Shown piece by piece: positions 20,835-31,100 of a DNA stretch of 64,000 nt; within the stretch, counting starts at the first letter, position 1; each line of letters begins with the position of its first letter. The stretch is taken from NCBI RefSeq assembly GCF_007362775.1, contig NZ_CP041692.1, positions 4,898,001 through 4,962,000 on the forward strand, read 5' to 3'. A program made the position numbers and the translations under genes. The notes beneath the pieces are model-generated. The model was not told where the DNA came from and ran no database searches. It saw nothing but the letters and a program-made list of their open reading frames with translations. The stretch is from Microlunatus elymi (GTDB lineage Bacteria > Actinomycetota > Actinomycetes > Propionibacteriales > Propionibacteriaceae).

Positions 20835-20937
20835 TCACCAGCGTGACGTCACTCTCGGTCGCCTTGATCAACTTTCGGCGGCCAGCTGACGAGCTCAGCC
20901 GGACCAGTGATTCCCTGTCTACACAAGGTTTCTCGGT

Positions 20938-21453
20938 CTACACAGGGTTCTTGCGGTCTGGTCGCCAGGGGTGCAGCCGCGGGATCCAGGCAGGCACCGC
21001 GTTGCGGTACTGCGCATACGCTGTCCCGAACCGGCGCGCCAGCCGAGGCTGCTCGTAGTAGCGGACCGCTAACGCGCCGATCCCCCAGGCGACCGCCGTG
21101 TAGCCGAGCATTCCGGTCGAGCCGAAGATCAACGCCTGGCCCAGCAACACGATCAGGAACCCGACGTAGATCGGGTTGCGGACGTAGCGATACCAGCCGG
21201 TGATCACCAGCCGTGGCGGCGAAGCAGCCGGGATCGGCGTCCCGCCGGCGCGGACGAAGGCCGCAAACGCGCCGACGATCGGCACCAGCCCGAGCCCGAC
21301 CAGGACCATCCCCAAAACAGCCGCCCAGAGGGCGATCTCGGCGGACCAACGGACCTGCCAATACCCGAGCCACCAGGGCACCAGACAGCCGAACATGCCA
21401 CCCAGCGCGAGTCCCCAGCCGGCGGACAGAATCACCTCGCGACGTCGCCTCAT
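20938..21453 (-). CDS. Isoprenylcysteine carboxyl methyltransferase-family membrane protein
   Basis: A 171-residue membrane protein with about four to five helices and the ICMT/PEMT-type SAM-binding core: GWYRYVRNPIYVGFLIVLLGQAL and the C-terminal YYEQPRLARRFGTAYAQYRNAVPAWIPRLHPW. Such bacterial proteins probably methylate lipids or small hydrophobic molecules rather than prenyl proteins. Two in-frame ATGs exist (21468 and 21453); the inner one, MRRRREVILSAGWG, was chosen because a palindrome shared with the nearby tetR promoter (21456-21476) lies just upstream and would otherwise be coding. It is likely repressed by the TetR at 22301. Confidence 0.83.
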   Translation of the reverse strand: MRRRREVILSAGWGLALGGMFGCLVPWWLGYWQVRWSAEIALWAAVLGMVLVGLGLVPIVGAFAAFVRAGGTPIPAASPPRLVITGWYRYVRNPIYVGFLIVLLGQALIFGSTGMLGYTAVAWGIGALAVRYYEQPRLARRFGTAYAQYRNAVPAWIPRLHPWRPDRKNPV

Positions 21454-21455
21454 GT

Positions 21456-21476
21456 ATCGAGAGTACAACTCTCAGT
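21456..21476. promoter_or_regulatory. TetR operator site 1 (ICMT-like gene promoter)
   Basis: A palindrome with arms ATCGAGAGT and ACTCTCAGT around a 3-base centre. It begins 2 bases upstream of the chosen ATG at 21453. The same layout occurs at 22278-22298 and 23007-23027. Confidence 0.75.
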
Positions 21477-21520
21477 TTGAGATCACCAGATTCATTTCTG
21501 TCGTGCCGGCGCAGCACCGG

Positions 21521-22207
21521 TCACAGGTCCAGCCGCATCACCACCTTGCGCTTGGTCGGCTGATGCACCTCGATGAAACCGGCTTGAGCGAAGGTCTCCC
21601 GAGTGCCGACGTAACCGCCTTCGACGAGATCGGGATAGCCCTCGATCGCGCGAGCGCCGCGTGATCTGGCGAAGGCGACCGCCGCCCGAGCCAGCGCGTG
21701 GCTGACGCCACGACCGCCGTACCCGCGACGGGTCAGGAAGCAGGTCAGCGCCCAGACGGTGTCGTCGGACTTGTCCTCGTCGCGGCCGTCCCAGGGCACC
21801 CGATTGTTGCGCAGCATCCGCAGATGATCAGGGCGCGGGGCCACCGCGCACCAGCCGACCGGTTCGCCGTCGAGGTAGCCGACCAAACCCGAGGTGGCGC
21901 CGGCCCCCGGCTGATCACAAGCCGTCTGCTCCCGGAGTCGGGCCGCGAGCTCCGCAGGGCCCTCGGAGGCCCACGACTCCCCAGGGCTCATCCTGAACCG
22001 CTGACACCAGCAGCGTGCCGGGTCGCCCCGAGAGCCGAACAGGGTCTGCAGGTCGGTCCAGCTCGCTTCATTGGCGGGGACGATGATCAACTCGTCCGAG
22101 CCGATCGGCGTTCGGGTACGAGGCCGCGGCGACGGTTCGCCGACGGCGGTCCGCTCGCGTTTGCCGGACCGCGCGCCAGCATCGCTTGGCGCATCGTCAC
22201 TCACCAT
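21521..22207 (-). CDS. GNAT-family N-acetyltransferase
   Basis: A 228-residue protein with a GNAT domain in its C-terminal two thirds: GLVGYLDGEPVGWCAVAPR (strand 4 region), VWALTCFLTRRGYGGRGVSHALARAAVAFARSRGARAIEGYP (acetyl-CoA binding loop R-R-G-Y-G-G-R-G) and the ending FAQAGFIEVHQPTKRKVVMRLDL. The N-terminal 50 residues are charged and low in complexity. The ATG at 22207 was chosen; a longer form from 22297 would read through the operator at 22278-22298. It is transcribed divergently from tetR, so that operator may control both. The acetyl acceptor is unknown. Confidence 0.83.
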   Translation of the reverse strand: MVSDDAPSDAGARSGKRERTAVGEPSPRPRTRTPIGSDELIIVPANEASWTDLQTLFGSRGDPARCWCQRFRMSPGESWASEGPAELAARLREQTACDQPGAGATSGLVGYLDGEPVGWCAVAPRPDHLRMLRNNRVPWDGRDEDKSDDTVWALTCFLTRRGYGGRGVSHALARAAVAFARSRGARAIEGYPDLVEGGYVGTRETFAQAGFIEVHQPTKRKVVMRLDL

Positions 22208-22277
22208 GGTTCGGCAGCATAGACACCGTTCCTGACGATCTGCGTCCTGATCCTCCGGCGGACCCGGGCAGCTGGCG

Positions 22278-22298
22278 ATTGAGAGTGATACTTTCAAT
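22278..22298. promoter_or_regulatory. TetR operator site 2 (tetR / GNAT divergent promoter)
   Basis: A palindrome with arms ATTGAGAGT and ACTTTCAAT (one mismatch) around GAT. It ends 2 bases before the GTG at 22301 of tetR and lies in the divergent gap to the GNAT gene, suggesting autoregulation. Confidence 0.78.
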
Positions 22299-22300
22299 CC

Positions 22301-22966
22301 GTGGTCGCTGGGACGAGGTCAGGTCAGGACGGCACGGGCGCAATGGGCACGGGTGGGCAGGCGCGGACCCGGTTGGCCAGGGGTGCGGTGATCGCCGCCG
22401 CGCAGACACTGTTTCTGGAGCGGGGCTACGCGGCGACGACGATGGAGGCGATCAGCCGGCAGTCCGACGTCCCATCGGCGACCGTCTACCGGTTGTTCTC
22501 CTCCAAACTCGGCATCCTTCGAGCGATGATCGCCGTCAGCGTCGACGGTACCCCGGAGGCGATCCCGCTCCCGGAACAACCCGAGGCACGGGAACTGCTG
22601 AAGAGCCAAGACCCGACGGAACAGTTGGCCGGGTTCGCCGCGATCTGCCGGCAGGTGAACGATCGCACCTGCCAGCTGTATCAGGTGCTGGTCAGCGCAG
22701 CCGCATCGGATCCCGCCGCCGCCGACCTGCTCGCCGAGCTAGCCAAACAACGCAAGGCCGGGCAGGATCGGATCGCTCGCGCGTTGTCCCGCGACAAGTC
22801 CCTCAGGCCCGGCCTGCGGCAACGCGACGCGGCCGACATCATCCATGCGCTGATGTCTCCGGAGCTCTACCGGCTGCTGGTGATCGACCGCGGCTGGAAG
22901 CCGGACAAGTACCAAAGCTGGCTCGCCGGCACGCTGATTGATCAGCTGCTGTCCGCGCGCGACTGA
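22301..22966 (+). CDS. TetR/AcrR-family transcriptional regulator
   Basis: A 221-residue (or 207 from Met15 at 22343) repressor-type protein. The N-terminal HTH is clear: VIAAAQTLFLERGYAATTMEAISRQSDVPSATVYRLFSSKLGILRAMI. The C-terminal half, helical and rich in Leu and Ala (LAGFAAICRQVNDRTCQLYQVLVSAAASDPAAADLLAELAKQR), is the ligand and dimer domain. The palindrome directly before its start recurs before the ICMT-like and the membrane-protein genes, so it probably represses all of them. If the GTG is the start, the message would be almost leaderless. Ligand unknown. Confidence 0.9.
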   Translation: MVAGTRSGQDGTGAMGTGGQARTRLARGAVIAAAQTLFLERGYAATTMEAISRQSDVPSATVYRLFSSKLGILRAMIAVSVDGTPEAIPLPEQPEARELLKSQDPTEQLAGFAAICRQVNDRTCQLYQVLVSAAASDPAAADLLAELAKQRKAGQDRIARALSRDKSLRPGLRQRDAADIIHALMSPELYRLLVIDRGWKPDKYQSWLAGTLIDQLLSARD

Positions 22967-23006
22967 CCACGTGAAGCCTTCGGATAATTGAGGTTGTCGC
23001 TCTCGT

Positions 23007-23027
23007 TTTGAGAGTTACAGTGTCAAT
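23007..23027. promoter_or_regulatory. TetR operator site 3 (membrane protein gene promoter)
   Basis: A palindrome with arms TTTGAGAGT and AGTGTCAAT around TAC, matching sites 1 and 2 in position-specific bases (GAGAGT on the left, TCAAT on the right). It lies 53 bases upstream of the ATG at 23080. CTCTC just upstream adds a further half-site-like element. Confidence 0.7.
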
Positions 23028-23079
23028 TGTGTGCGTCGGTGCACTGCCCGGAGCAGAGCCGACAACGAAAGGAGTCACG

Positions 23080-23523
23080 ATGAGAACCGCACCCAGGCAC
23101 CCGACAATGGACCTGCTCGAGAGAACCCGCCGTCCCGGCGGCGCCACGCTTCGGCTGACCATGATCATGAACGCCGTGCTGGCAATCGGCGTTCTTGCTC
23201 AGGGCTTGTTCGCCGGTGCCTTCCTGCAATCGCGACCGGGTTGGTTCACGGCCCACGAGGCCCTGGGCAACGCGTTGATCATTCCGGCGCTGATCGCCAG
23301 CATCACTGCTCTGACACTGCTGGTCCGCGGGCGCGCGGCGGCCACCCTGCTCGTCCGACAGGCAGTACTGCTCGGGCTGATCGTCGCCGTGATCGCGGCC
23401 GGGCACGCCGGCGGAGCGTGGCTGATGCTGCACATCCCGGCCGCGATCGCGGCACTCGGGATCGCCGTCCGCGAAGTTACCTTGTACGGCCGTCGGCGTC
23501 CGTCGCCGTGGCAGCAGCGTTGA
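23080..23523 (+). CDS. Four-helix integral membrane protein (DUF6220-like)
   Basis: A 147-residue protein with four hydrophobic segments: LTMIMNAVLAIGVLAQGLFAG, ALGNALIIPALIASITALTLLV, AVLLGLIVAVIAAGHAGGAWLML and IPAAIAALGIAV. The pattern, with His in FTAHEALGNALI and HAGGAWLMLHIPAAIA, resembles DUF6220-type proteins whose histidines might bind heme; this is inference. The ATG at 23080 follows an excellent ribosome binding site, AAAGGAG. It is probably controlled by the upstream TetR through the site at 23007-23027 and ends 9 bases before a convergent kinase gene. Confidence 0.72.
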   Translation: MRTAPRHPTMDLLERTRRPGGATLRLTMIMNAVLAIGVLAQGLFAGAFLQSRPGWFTAHEALGNALIIPALIASITALTLLVRGRAAATLLVRQAVLLGLIVAVIAAGHAGGAWLMLHIPAAIAALGIAVREVTLYGRRRPSPWQQR

Positions 23524-23532
23524 GGTCAGCCC

Positions 23533-24411
23533 TCAATCGACTCGGCCGGCCGGGGCGAGACCGAGGACGTCGCACACCCACTGCAGGTTGATGGTCGCGA
23601 GCTCGAACAGCACCTGCCGCAACCAGGACGGGCCGTTCCGATCGCTCAGCGCGCGGGCGATCGCTGCCCCCGCGTGCCGGACAATCAGACCGGACGGCTC
23701 CGCCAGCAGTGTTGACGGACGGGGTCCGCCTTCCAGCCTGAGAGTCGGCAGCAACGTGATCAGATCCTGCAGCGGATGACCGGCACCGGCTTGCGACCAG
23801 TCGACGAACCGGGCCTGGGCGCTCGGCAGAATGCACAGGTTGTCGCTGCGTACGTCGCCGTGCACCAATGCGCGTTGGACGGTGGGGCCGGCCGGAAGCT
23901 CGCTGCTGATCAGGTCTGCGCCGTACGTTGCAATCCACCGCGGGCTGCACAACCCGGCGCCGATCAGCGCATCGCCGGCCAGCAGCCCTTCCCAGTGCGG
24001 CGCCACCTCCGGAATCGGCGACAGCTCCACGCCTGCCAGCGAGCTGAGCTGACCCAGGTCGTGCAGCACGATGTCCATGTCGCCCTGACGCCACTGCACG
24101 GTGCCGGTTCCGGCGGGCCAGTAGCCGTCGCTCAGATCCTGCGTGATCAGAACCGGGAACTCGTCATCGCTCAGCCAGCCGACGACCTCCGGTCCGAAGC
24201 GGGTACCGGCCGTCTGCAACGCGTCGGACTCGTTCCTCAGCCACCCGGCGGTGAGTTCGTCGGTCGCAGCCTTGACGAAAACGCTGCTACCGTCCGAGAA
24301 GCGCGCCACCCAACGCTCTGCGGCAGACAGTCCGCACTCGGGCCGCTCCCATCCGGCCACCGACTTCCTCAGCTGGGCTGCGACGCGTACCAGCACCGTG
24401 GGTGTCTGCAT
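23533..24411 (-). CDS. Aminoglycoside phosphotransferase-family kinase
   Basis: A 292-residue APH-fold protein. The catalytic loop ALVHGDVRSDNLCI fits H-G-D-x4-N exactly, and FVDWSQAGAGHPLQDLITLLP supplies the metal-binding Asp. The N-lobe has WVARFSDGSSVFVKAAT with the ATP-binding Lys. The ATG at 24411 was preferred over those at 24417 and further up because GGAGG lies 9 bases before it. It follows the rmlCD gene by 62 bases on the same strand and may be read from the same transcript. Substrate unknown. Confidence 0.82.
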   Translation of the reverse strand: MQTPTVLVRVAAQLRKSVAGWERPECGLSAAERWVARFSDGSSVFVKAATDELTAGWLRNESDALQTAGTRFGPEVVGWLSDDEFPVLITQDLSDGYWPAGTGTVQWRQGDMDIVLHDLGQLSSLAGVELSPIPEVAPHWEGLLAGDALIGAGLCSPRWIATYGADLISSELPAGPTVQRALVHGDVRSDNLCILPSAQARFVDWSQAGAGHPLQDLITLLPTLRLEGGPRPSTLLAEPSGLIVRHAGAAIARALSDRNGPSWLRQVLFELATINLQWVCDVLGLAPAGRVD

Positions 24412-24473
24412 CCGCATCAACCTCCGCTCAGGCTCAGCCTCGCCCGGAGCTGCAACAGTCTGCCCCAACGTCG

Positions 24474-25865
24474 TTACTGCGGATCGTCGAGGTAGCGACC
24501 CAGGGCCGTGTTCTGGTCACTGGGAACGAATCCGGTCGATTTGATCTTGGTCAGGTCGAGCACGCTGTTGGCGGGACGCGGCGCGAGATCCTTGCCCTTG
24601 CCGTAGGTCTCGGTACTGACCGGGGTGACGGCGTCCGCCGACTTGCCGCGGGCAGCGAAGATGATCTTGGCCAGGCTCGCCCAGCTCTTCGGTTCGCCGT
24701 CGCTGGTCAGGTTGTAGACGCCGTACGCGGGCCGGACCCGGAGCAGGTGAGTAATCCCCCGGGCGAGATCGTCGGTGAAGGTCAGTCGGCCGAGTTGATC
24801 ATCGACCACAGTCGGTTCGATGCCCTGGTCGGCGAGTTTGATCATGGTACGGACGAAGTTGTTGCCGTCCCCGATCACCCAGCTGGTGCGGACGATGTAG
24901 TGCTTTGGCACGCCGGCGATGATCAGGTCGCCGGCCGCCTTCGTCTGCCCGTACACCCCCAACGGGCTCAGCGGTTCTTCCTCGGCATGCAGTTCCTCGC
25001 TGCCGTCGAAGACGTAGTCGGAGGAGATGTGGACCACGGTCAACCGATGTCGACGGGCGATCTCGGCCAGCGCCGCCGGGCCGGTGACGTTGGTGACCCA
25101 GGCGTCTCGGCGACCCTGGGGCGTCTCGGCGGCATCGACGGCGGTGTGCGCGGCGGCGTTGATCACCACGTCGTAGTCGCGCCAGTCGAAGGCGGCTAAC
25201 GACGAGGGTGAGGCAAGATCAAGAACGGAGCGATCGGTCGCCACCGCGTCGGGCAGCGCCGCGGCCAGCGCCCGGCCGAGCTGCCCGTTGCCGCCGATGA
25301 TCACCGTTCGTTTGGGCCGCATCGGCCGGACCTCGGCCAGCCGCGGATGTCCCTTGTCCGCTTCGGAAAGCTCGCACTGCTCCAGCGGAATCGGCCAGTC
25401 GATCGCCGCAGTCTCGTCGGCCAGATTCAGGAATGTGTAGTCGGAGCGCGCCCCTTCGCTCCAGTGTTCGTTGACCAGATAGCTGTACGCGGTGTTCGGC
25501 TCCAGCGTCTGGTAGCCGTTGGCGACGCCGCGGGGCACGAAGATCGCGGTGTCCGGGCCCAGCTCGTGGGTGTAGACGGTGCCGAAACTGTCGCCTTCCC
25601 GCAGGTCGACCCAGGCGCCGAAGATCCGGCCGGTGGCCAACGCCACGTACTTGTCCCACGGTTCGGCATGCAGACCGCGGGTGACCCCGGCGGCCTCGTT
25701 GAACGAGATGTTGTTCTGCACCGGGCCGAAGTCCGGCAGCCCGAGCTTGATCATCTTCTCCCGCTGCCAGTTCTCCTTGAACCAGCCGCGATTGTCGCCC
25801 TGCAAGGGCAGCTCGATGATCGACAATCCGGGGATGGGTGACTCGGTGACGGTCAGATCGGCCAT
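24474..25865 (-). CDS. rmlCD: Fused dTDP-4-dehydrorhamnose 3,5-epimerase / dTDP-4-dehydrorhamnose reductase
   Basis: A 463-residue bifunctional enzyme for the last two steps of dTDP-L-rhamnose synthesis. Residues about 1-185 are RmlC: GDNRGWFKENWQREKM, NNISFNEAAGVTRGLHAEPWDKYV (catalytic His in GLHAE), and VPRGVANGYQTLEPNTAYSYLV. Residues about 190-463 are RmlD: TVIIGGNGQLGRALAAALPDA (NADPH binding), INAAAHTAVDAAE, HISSDYVFDG, and the catalytic PLGVYGQTKAAGD with Tyr and Lys. The start ATG lies 2 bases after the rmlB stop, so the genes form an operon. Such fusions occur in several actinobacteria; separate genes are the commoner form. Confidence 0.93.
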   Translation of the reverse strand: MADLTVTESPIPGLSIIELPLQGDNRGWFKENWQREKMIKLGLPDFGPVQNNISFNEAAGVTRGLHAEPWDKYVALATGRIFGAWVDLREGDSFGTVYTHELGPDTAIFVPRGVANGYQTLEPNTAYSYLVNEHWSEGARSDYTFLNLADETAAIDWPIPLEQCELSEADKGHPRLAEVRPMRPKRTVIIGGNGQLGRALAAALPDAVATDRSVLDLASPSSLAAFDWRDYDVVINAAAHTAVDAAETPQGRRDAWVTNVTGPAALAEIARRHRLTVVHISSDYVFDGSEELHAEEEPLSPLGVYGQTKAAGDLIIAGVPKHYIVRTSWVIGDGNNFVRTMIKLADQGIEPTVVDDQLGRLTFTDDLARGITHLLRVRPAYGVYNLTSDGEPKSWASLAKIIFAARGKSADAVTPVSTETYGKGKDLAPRPANSVLDLTKIKSTGFVPSDQNTALGRYLDDPQ

Positions 25866-25867
25866 GT

Positions 25868-27808
<1,941 letters not shown>

Positions 27809-27843
27809 GCGACTCGACTCGGTCGGACCGGCGGGAGTCTCGG

Positions 27844-27860
27844 CCCTCGACAGGTTCAGG
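27844..27860 (-). repeat. Dispersed CCTTCGAC...CTCAGG repeat, degenerate copy
   Basis: CCCTCGACAGGTTCAGG at this place differs at two positions from the form CCTTCGACAGGCTCAGG seen at 50782. A partial inverse, CCTTCGGGGCTCAG, follows at 27864-27877, just before the aldo-keto reductase stop codon. Confidence 0.55.
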
Positions 27861-27873
27861 CCCCCTTCGGGGC

Positions 27874-28941
27874 TCAGCTCTCGGAGACGCCGCGCCACAT
27901 GTCGACGCCGGTTTCGTCGATCGCGTACTTGTCGATCTCGGCGAGTTCCTCGTCGCTGAGGTCGAGATTGTCCAACGCCTGAAGGTTTTCCTTGAGTTGG
28001 TGCACGCTGGAGGCGCCGACCAGGGTGGAGGTGACGGTCGGCCGACGCAGCACCCAGACCAGGGCGAGCTGGGCCAACGACTGACCGCGGCGATGCGCGA
28101 TCTCGGCAAGCGCGTCGATCCGCGCGATGATCTTGGGATCGCGCGCGGCGTCCGAACTGAAACTGGGCCGTGAACTGCCGTGCTGGTTTGCTCTGCCCTT
28201 GCTGGTGAAGCGGTCGGTGAGCATGCCCTGTGCCAGTGCGGTGAAGGCAATCGCGCCCATCCCCAGATCGTCCAGGGCGTCGGTCAGGCCGCGTTCGATC
28301 CAGCGGTTCACCATCGAGTACGAGGGCTGGTGGATCACCAGGGGTGTGCCAAGATCATCGGCGATCGCCTTGGCCTGGCGGGTCCGCTCGGCGGAGTAGG
28401 AGGAGATGCCGACGAAGCGGGCTTTGCCGGAACGGACCGCGGTGTCCAGCGCCCCGATCGTCTCCTCCAGCGGAGTGTCCGGGTCGAAGCGGTGGCTGTA
28501 GAAGATGTCGACGTAGTCCAGATTCATCCGGCGCAGCGACTCGTCCAGGCTGTTCAGCAGATAGGTGCGGCCGCCGAGTTGGCCGTACGGGCCGGGCCAC
28601 ATGTCCCAGCCGGCCTTGCTGGAGATGATCATCTCGTGCCGGTACGGGCCGAAGTCCTTGATCATCATCCGGCCGAAGTTCTCCTCCGCCGACCCGTAGG
28701 GCGGACCGTAGTTGTTGGCCAGGTCGAAGTGACTGATGCCGTGATCTAACGCGCACCGCAGGATCTCCCGCTGCGTCGCGAACGGTCGGTCGTCGCCGAA
28801 GTTGTACCAGAGCCCGAGCGAGATCGGCGGCAACAGCAACCCCGACCGGCCCACCGGCCGATAGTCGGTGCCTCGATAGCGATCGGCCGCAGCCAGATAA
28901 GGATCGTGAGTACCGGGAACCGGAGAGTCGAATCGCACCAT
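27874..28941 (-). CDS. Aldo/keto reductase, L-glyceraldehyde-3-phosphate reductase type (YghZ-like)
   Basis: A 355-residue NADPH-dependent oxidoreductase of the AKR14-like group. The catalytic tetrad is visible: Asp in HFDLANNYGPP with Tyr four residues on, Lys in IISSKAGWDMWPGP, and His in DIFYSHRFDPD. The nucleotide-binding end reads RPTVTSTLVGASSVHQLKENLQAL. LGLWYNFGDDRPF is typical of YghZ relatives that detoxify aldehydes such as methylglyoxal. The ATG at 28941 was chosen as the start of the conserved sequence. It is divergent from the M13 peptidase. Confidence 0.88.
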   Translation of the reverse strand: MVRFDSPVPGTHDPYLAAADRYRGTDYRPVGRSGLLLPPISLGLWYNFGDDRPFATQREILRCALDHGISHFDLANNYGPPYGSAEENFGRMMIKDFGPYRHEMIISSKAGWDMWPGPYGQLGGRTYLLNSLDESLRRMNLDYVDIFYSHRFDPDTPLEETIGALDTAVRSGKARFVGISSYSAERTRQAKAIADDLGTPLVIHQPSYSMVNRWIERGLTDALDDLGMGAIAFTALAQGMLTDRFTSKGRANQHGSSRPSFSSDAARDPKIIARIDALAEIAHRRGQSLAQLALVWVLRRPTVTSTLVGASSVHQLKENLQALDNLDLSDEELAEIDKYAIDETGVDMWRGVSES

Positions 28942-29021
28942 TGCGGCATCGTACGGCGCCGCCTCGAGCGGAGGTCCGAATCCCCGACGCGCGCCGGAAG
29001 CGCTGACGTAGCATCGCCCTC

Positions 29022-31010
29022 GTGACTTCACAGCCTTCAACGCAGCAGAATCCGGTTCCGGCACTCGACCTGTCCCTGACCGACGACTCGGTCCGGGCCC
29101 AAGACGATCTCTTCACCCATGTCAACGGCGGCTGGCTGAAGACCGCCGAAATCCCCGACGATCAGCCGATGACCGGTGCGTTCATCAAGCTGCGGGACGA
29201 GGCCGAGCAGGCCACGCAGGACATCATCACCGGGCTCTCCGCTGACGCCGCCGATGATCCGAGCACCGACGAGGGCAAGATCGCCACGCTGTACGCCAGC
29301 TTCATGGACACCGAGGCGATCGAGGCCGCCGGTGCCGAGCCGATCCGTGCGTTGCTCGCCGAGGTCGACCAGGTCGCCGACATCGACGGTTTCACCGAGT
29401 TGCTCGGCCGGTTCGCCCGGGTGGGTGTGCCAGGGCTGATCGGCTTCGACGCCGAGTCCGACCCCGGCGACCCGCAGCGGATGATCATGTTCGTCGGCCA
29501 GTCCGGCATCGGGCTGCCGGACGAGGAGTTCTACCGCGCCGACGACTACGCCGAGATCCGCAGCCACTACCTGGAGCATCTGCAGAAGTCGTTCGAGCTG
29601 GCCGGCTTCGACGACGCCGCCGAGCAGGCTGCTGCGGTGCTGGCGTTGGAGACCGACATCGCCGCCAAGCACTGGGACAAGGTGAAGACTCGCGACCTGC
29701 GGGCGATGTACAACCCGATGAAGCTGGCCGAGCTGGATCAGAGTGCGCCGGGGCTGCGGCTGCGCAACTTCCTGGCCGCGGCCGAAATCGACGAGTCGAC
29801 CTTCGCCGAGGTGGTGGTCGAGCAGCCGTCCTTCTTCTCCGAAGCGGCGCCGTTGCTGGCCGCGGATCGGTTACCTGCTTGGAAGTCCTGGGCCCGGTGG
29901 AAGATCATCACCAGCTTCTCGCCGTACCTGTCCGGCAGCTTCGTCGACGAGCGGTTCCGCTTCTACGGCACGGTGCTGAACGGCATCCCGACGTTGAAGG
30001 AGCGGTGGAAGCGCGGCGTCGCGATCGTCGAGGGCGCGCTCGGCGAGGCCGTCGGCAAGGTGTACGTGGAGCGCCACTTCTCGCCGGTGGCCAAAGAGCG
30101 GATGGACGAGCTGGTGGCGAATCTGATCGCCGCCTACCGGGACTCGATCTCCGAGCTGGAGTGGATGACCGACGAGACCCGGGCCAAGGCGCTGGACAAG
30201 CTGAGCAAGTTCACCCCCAAGATCGGTTACCCGGACAAGTGGCGTGATTACAGCTCGCTGGAGATCAAGCCGGGCGATCTGATCGGCAACGTGATCCGGG
30301 CCCATCAGTTCGAGTTGAACCGGACGCTGAACAAGATCGGCAAGCCGGTCGACCGGGACGAGTGGCTGATGACGCCGCAGACGGTGAACGCCTACTACCA
30401 CCCGCTGCGGAACGAGATCGTCTTCCCGGCAGCGATCCTGCAGCCGCCGTTCTTCAACGAGATGGCCGACGACGCGGTCAACTACGGCGGCATCGGTGCG
30501 GTGATCGGGCACGAGATCGGCCACGGTTTCGACGATCAAGGATCCACCTGCGACGGTGACGGCCGGCTGCTGAACTGGTGGACCGACGAAGATCGGGAGG
30601 CGTTCGAGCAGCGCACCAAGGCGCTGATCGCCCAGTACGACGCGCTGGAACCGGAGCAGACGCCCGGCCACCACGTCAACGGTTCACTGACCATCGGGGA
30701 GAACATCGGTGATCTTGGCGGCCTGTCGATCGCGTACAAGGCGTGGCGGATTTCCCTTGCCGGTAAGGAGCCTGAGGAGATCGACGGCCTGACCGGTGCG
30801 CAGCGGCTGTTCTTCAGCTACGCCACGATCTGGCAGACCAAGATCAGGTCCGAGGCGATGATCCAGCGGCTCGCCACCGATCCGCACTCCCCTGCGGAGT
30901 TCCGCTGCAACCAGATCGTCCGCAACATCGGCGTCTTCTACGACGCCTTCGACGTGACCGAGAACGACGCCCTCTACCTGCCGGAAGACCAGCGCGTCCG
31001 GATCTGGTAA
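29022..31010 (+). CDS. pepO: M13-family metalloendopeptidase (neprilysin/PepO-like)
   Basis: A 662-residue zinc peptidase. The catalytic zinc motif is GAVIGHEIGHGFDDQG with the third ligand in LTIGENIGDLGGLSIAYKAW; NAYYHPLRNEIVFPAAILQPPFF is the substrate-binding strand. The N-terminal FTHVNGGWLKTAEIPDDQ is the usual M13 start. No signal peptide or membrane segment is seen, so it is likely cytoplasmic, like many actinobacterial PepO proteins. The C-terminal ...EDQRVRIW matches the family. The start is a GTG at 29022. A strong hairpin at 31026-31061 follows the stop. Confidence 0.93.
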   Translation: MTSQPSTQQNPVPALDLSLTDDSVRAQDDLFTHVNGGWLKTAEIPDDQPMTGAFIKLRDEAEQATQDIITGLSADAADDPSTDEGKIATLYASFMDTEAIEAAGAEPIRALLAEVDQVADIDGFTELLGRFARVGVPGLIGFDAESDPGDPQRMIMFVGQSGIGLPDEEFYRADDYAEIRSHYLEHLQKSFELAGFDDAAEQAAAVLALETDIAAKHWDKVKTRDLRAMYNPMKLAELDQSAPGLRLRNFLAAAEIDESTFAEVVVEQPSFFSEAAPLLAADRLPAWKSWARWKIITSFSPYLSGSFVDERFRFYGTVLNGIPTLKERWKRGVAIVEGALGEAVGKVYVERHFSPVAKERMDELVANLIAAYRDSISELEWMTDETRAKALDKLSKFTPKIGYPDKWRDYSSLEIKPGDLIGNVIRAHQFELNRTLNKIGKPVDRDEWLMTPQTVNAYYHPLRNEIVFPAAILQPPFFNEMADDAVNYGGIGAVIGHEIGHGFDDQGSTCDGDGRLLNWWTDEDREAFEQRTKALIAQYDALEPEQTPGHHVNGSLTIGENIGDLGGLSIAYKAWRISLAGKEPEEIDGLTGAQRLFFSYATIWQTKIRSEAMIQRLATDPHSPAEFRCNQIVRNIGVFYDAFDVTENDALYLPEDQRVRIW

Positions 31011-31025
31011 CCCGTACGACGACGG

Positions 31026-31061
31026 GTCGGGTTCTGCCGAGAGCAAGCGGCAGGACCCGAC
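31026..31061 (+). terminator. Hairpin terminator after the M13 peptidase gene
   Basis: GTCGGGTTCTGCCG at 31026-31039 pairs with CGGCAGGACCCGAC at 31048-31061 (13 of 14 bases plus one G-T), with an 8-base loop and a short T-run (CGGTTTCC) after it. It starts 15 bases after the stop codon. Confidence 0.8.
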
Positions 31062-31100
31062 TCGGTTTCCACGCCGCGGATCGATCCGTACCTACAGTTC

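Noticed and set aside
22208-22297. N-terminal extension of the GNAT protein starting MKVSLSIAS
   Set aside because: It would translate the TetR operator and the promoter region; the ATG at 22207 is more plausible.
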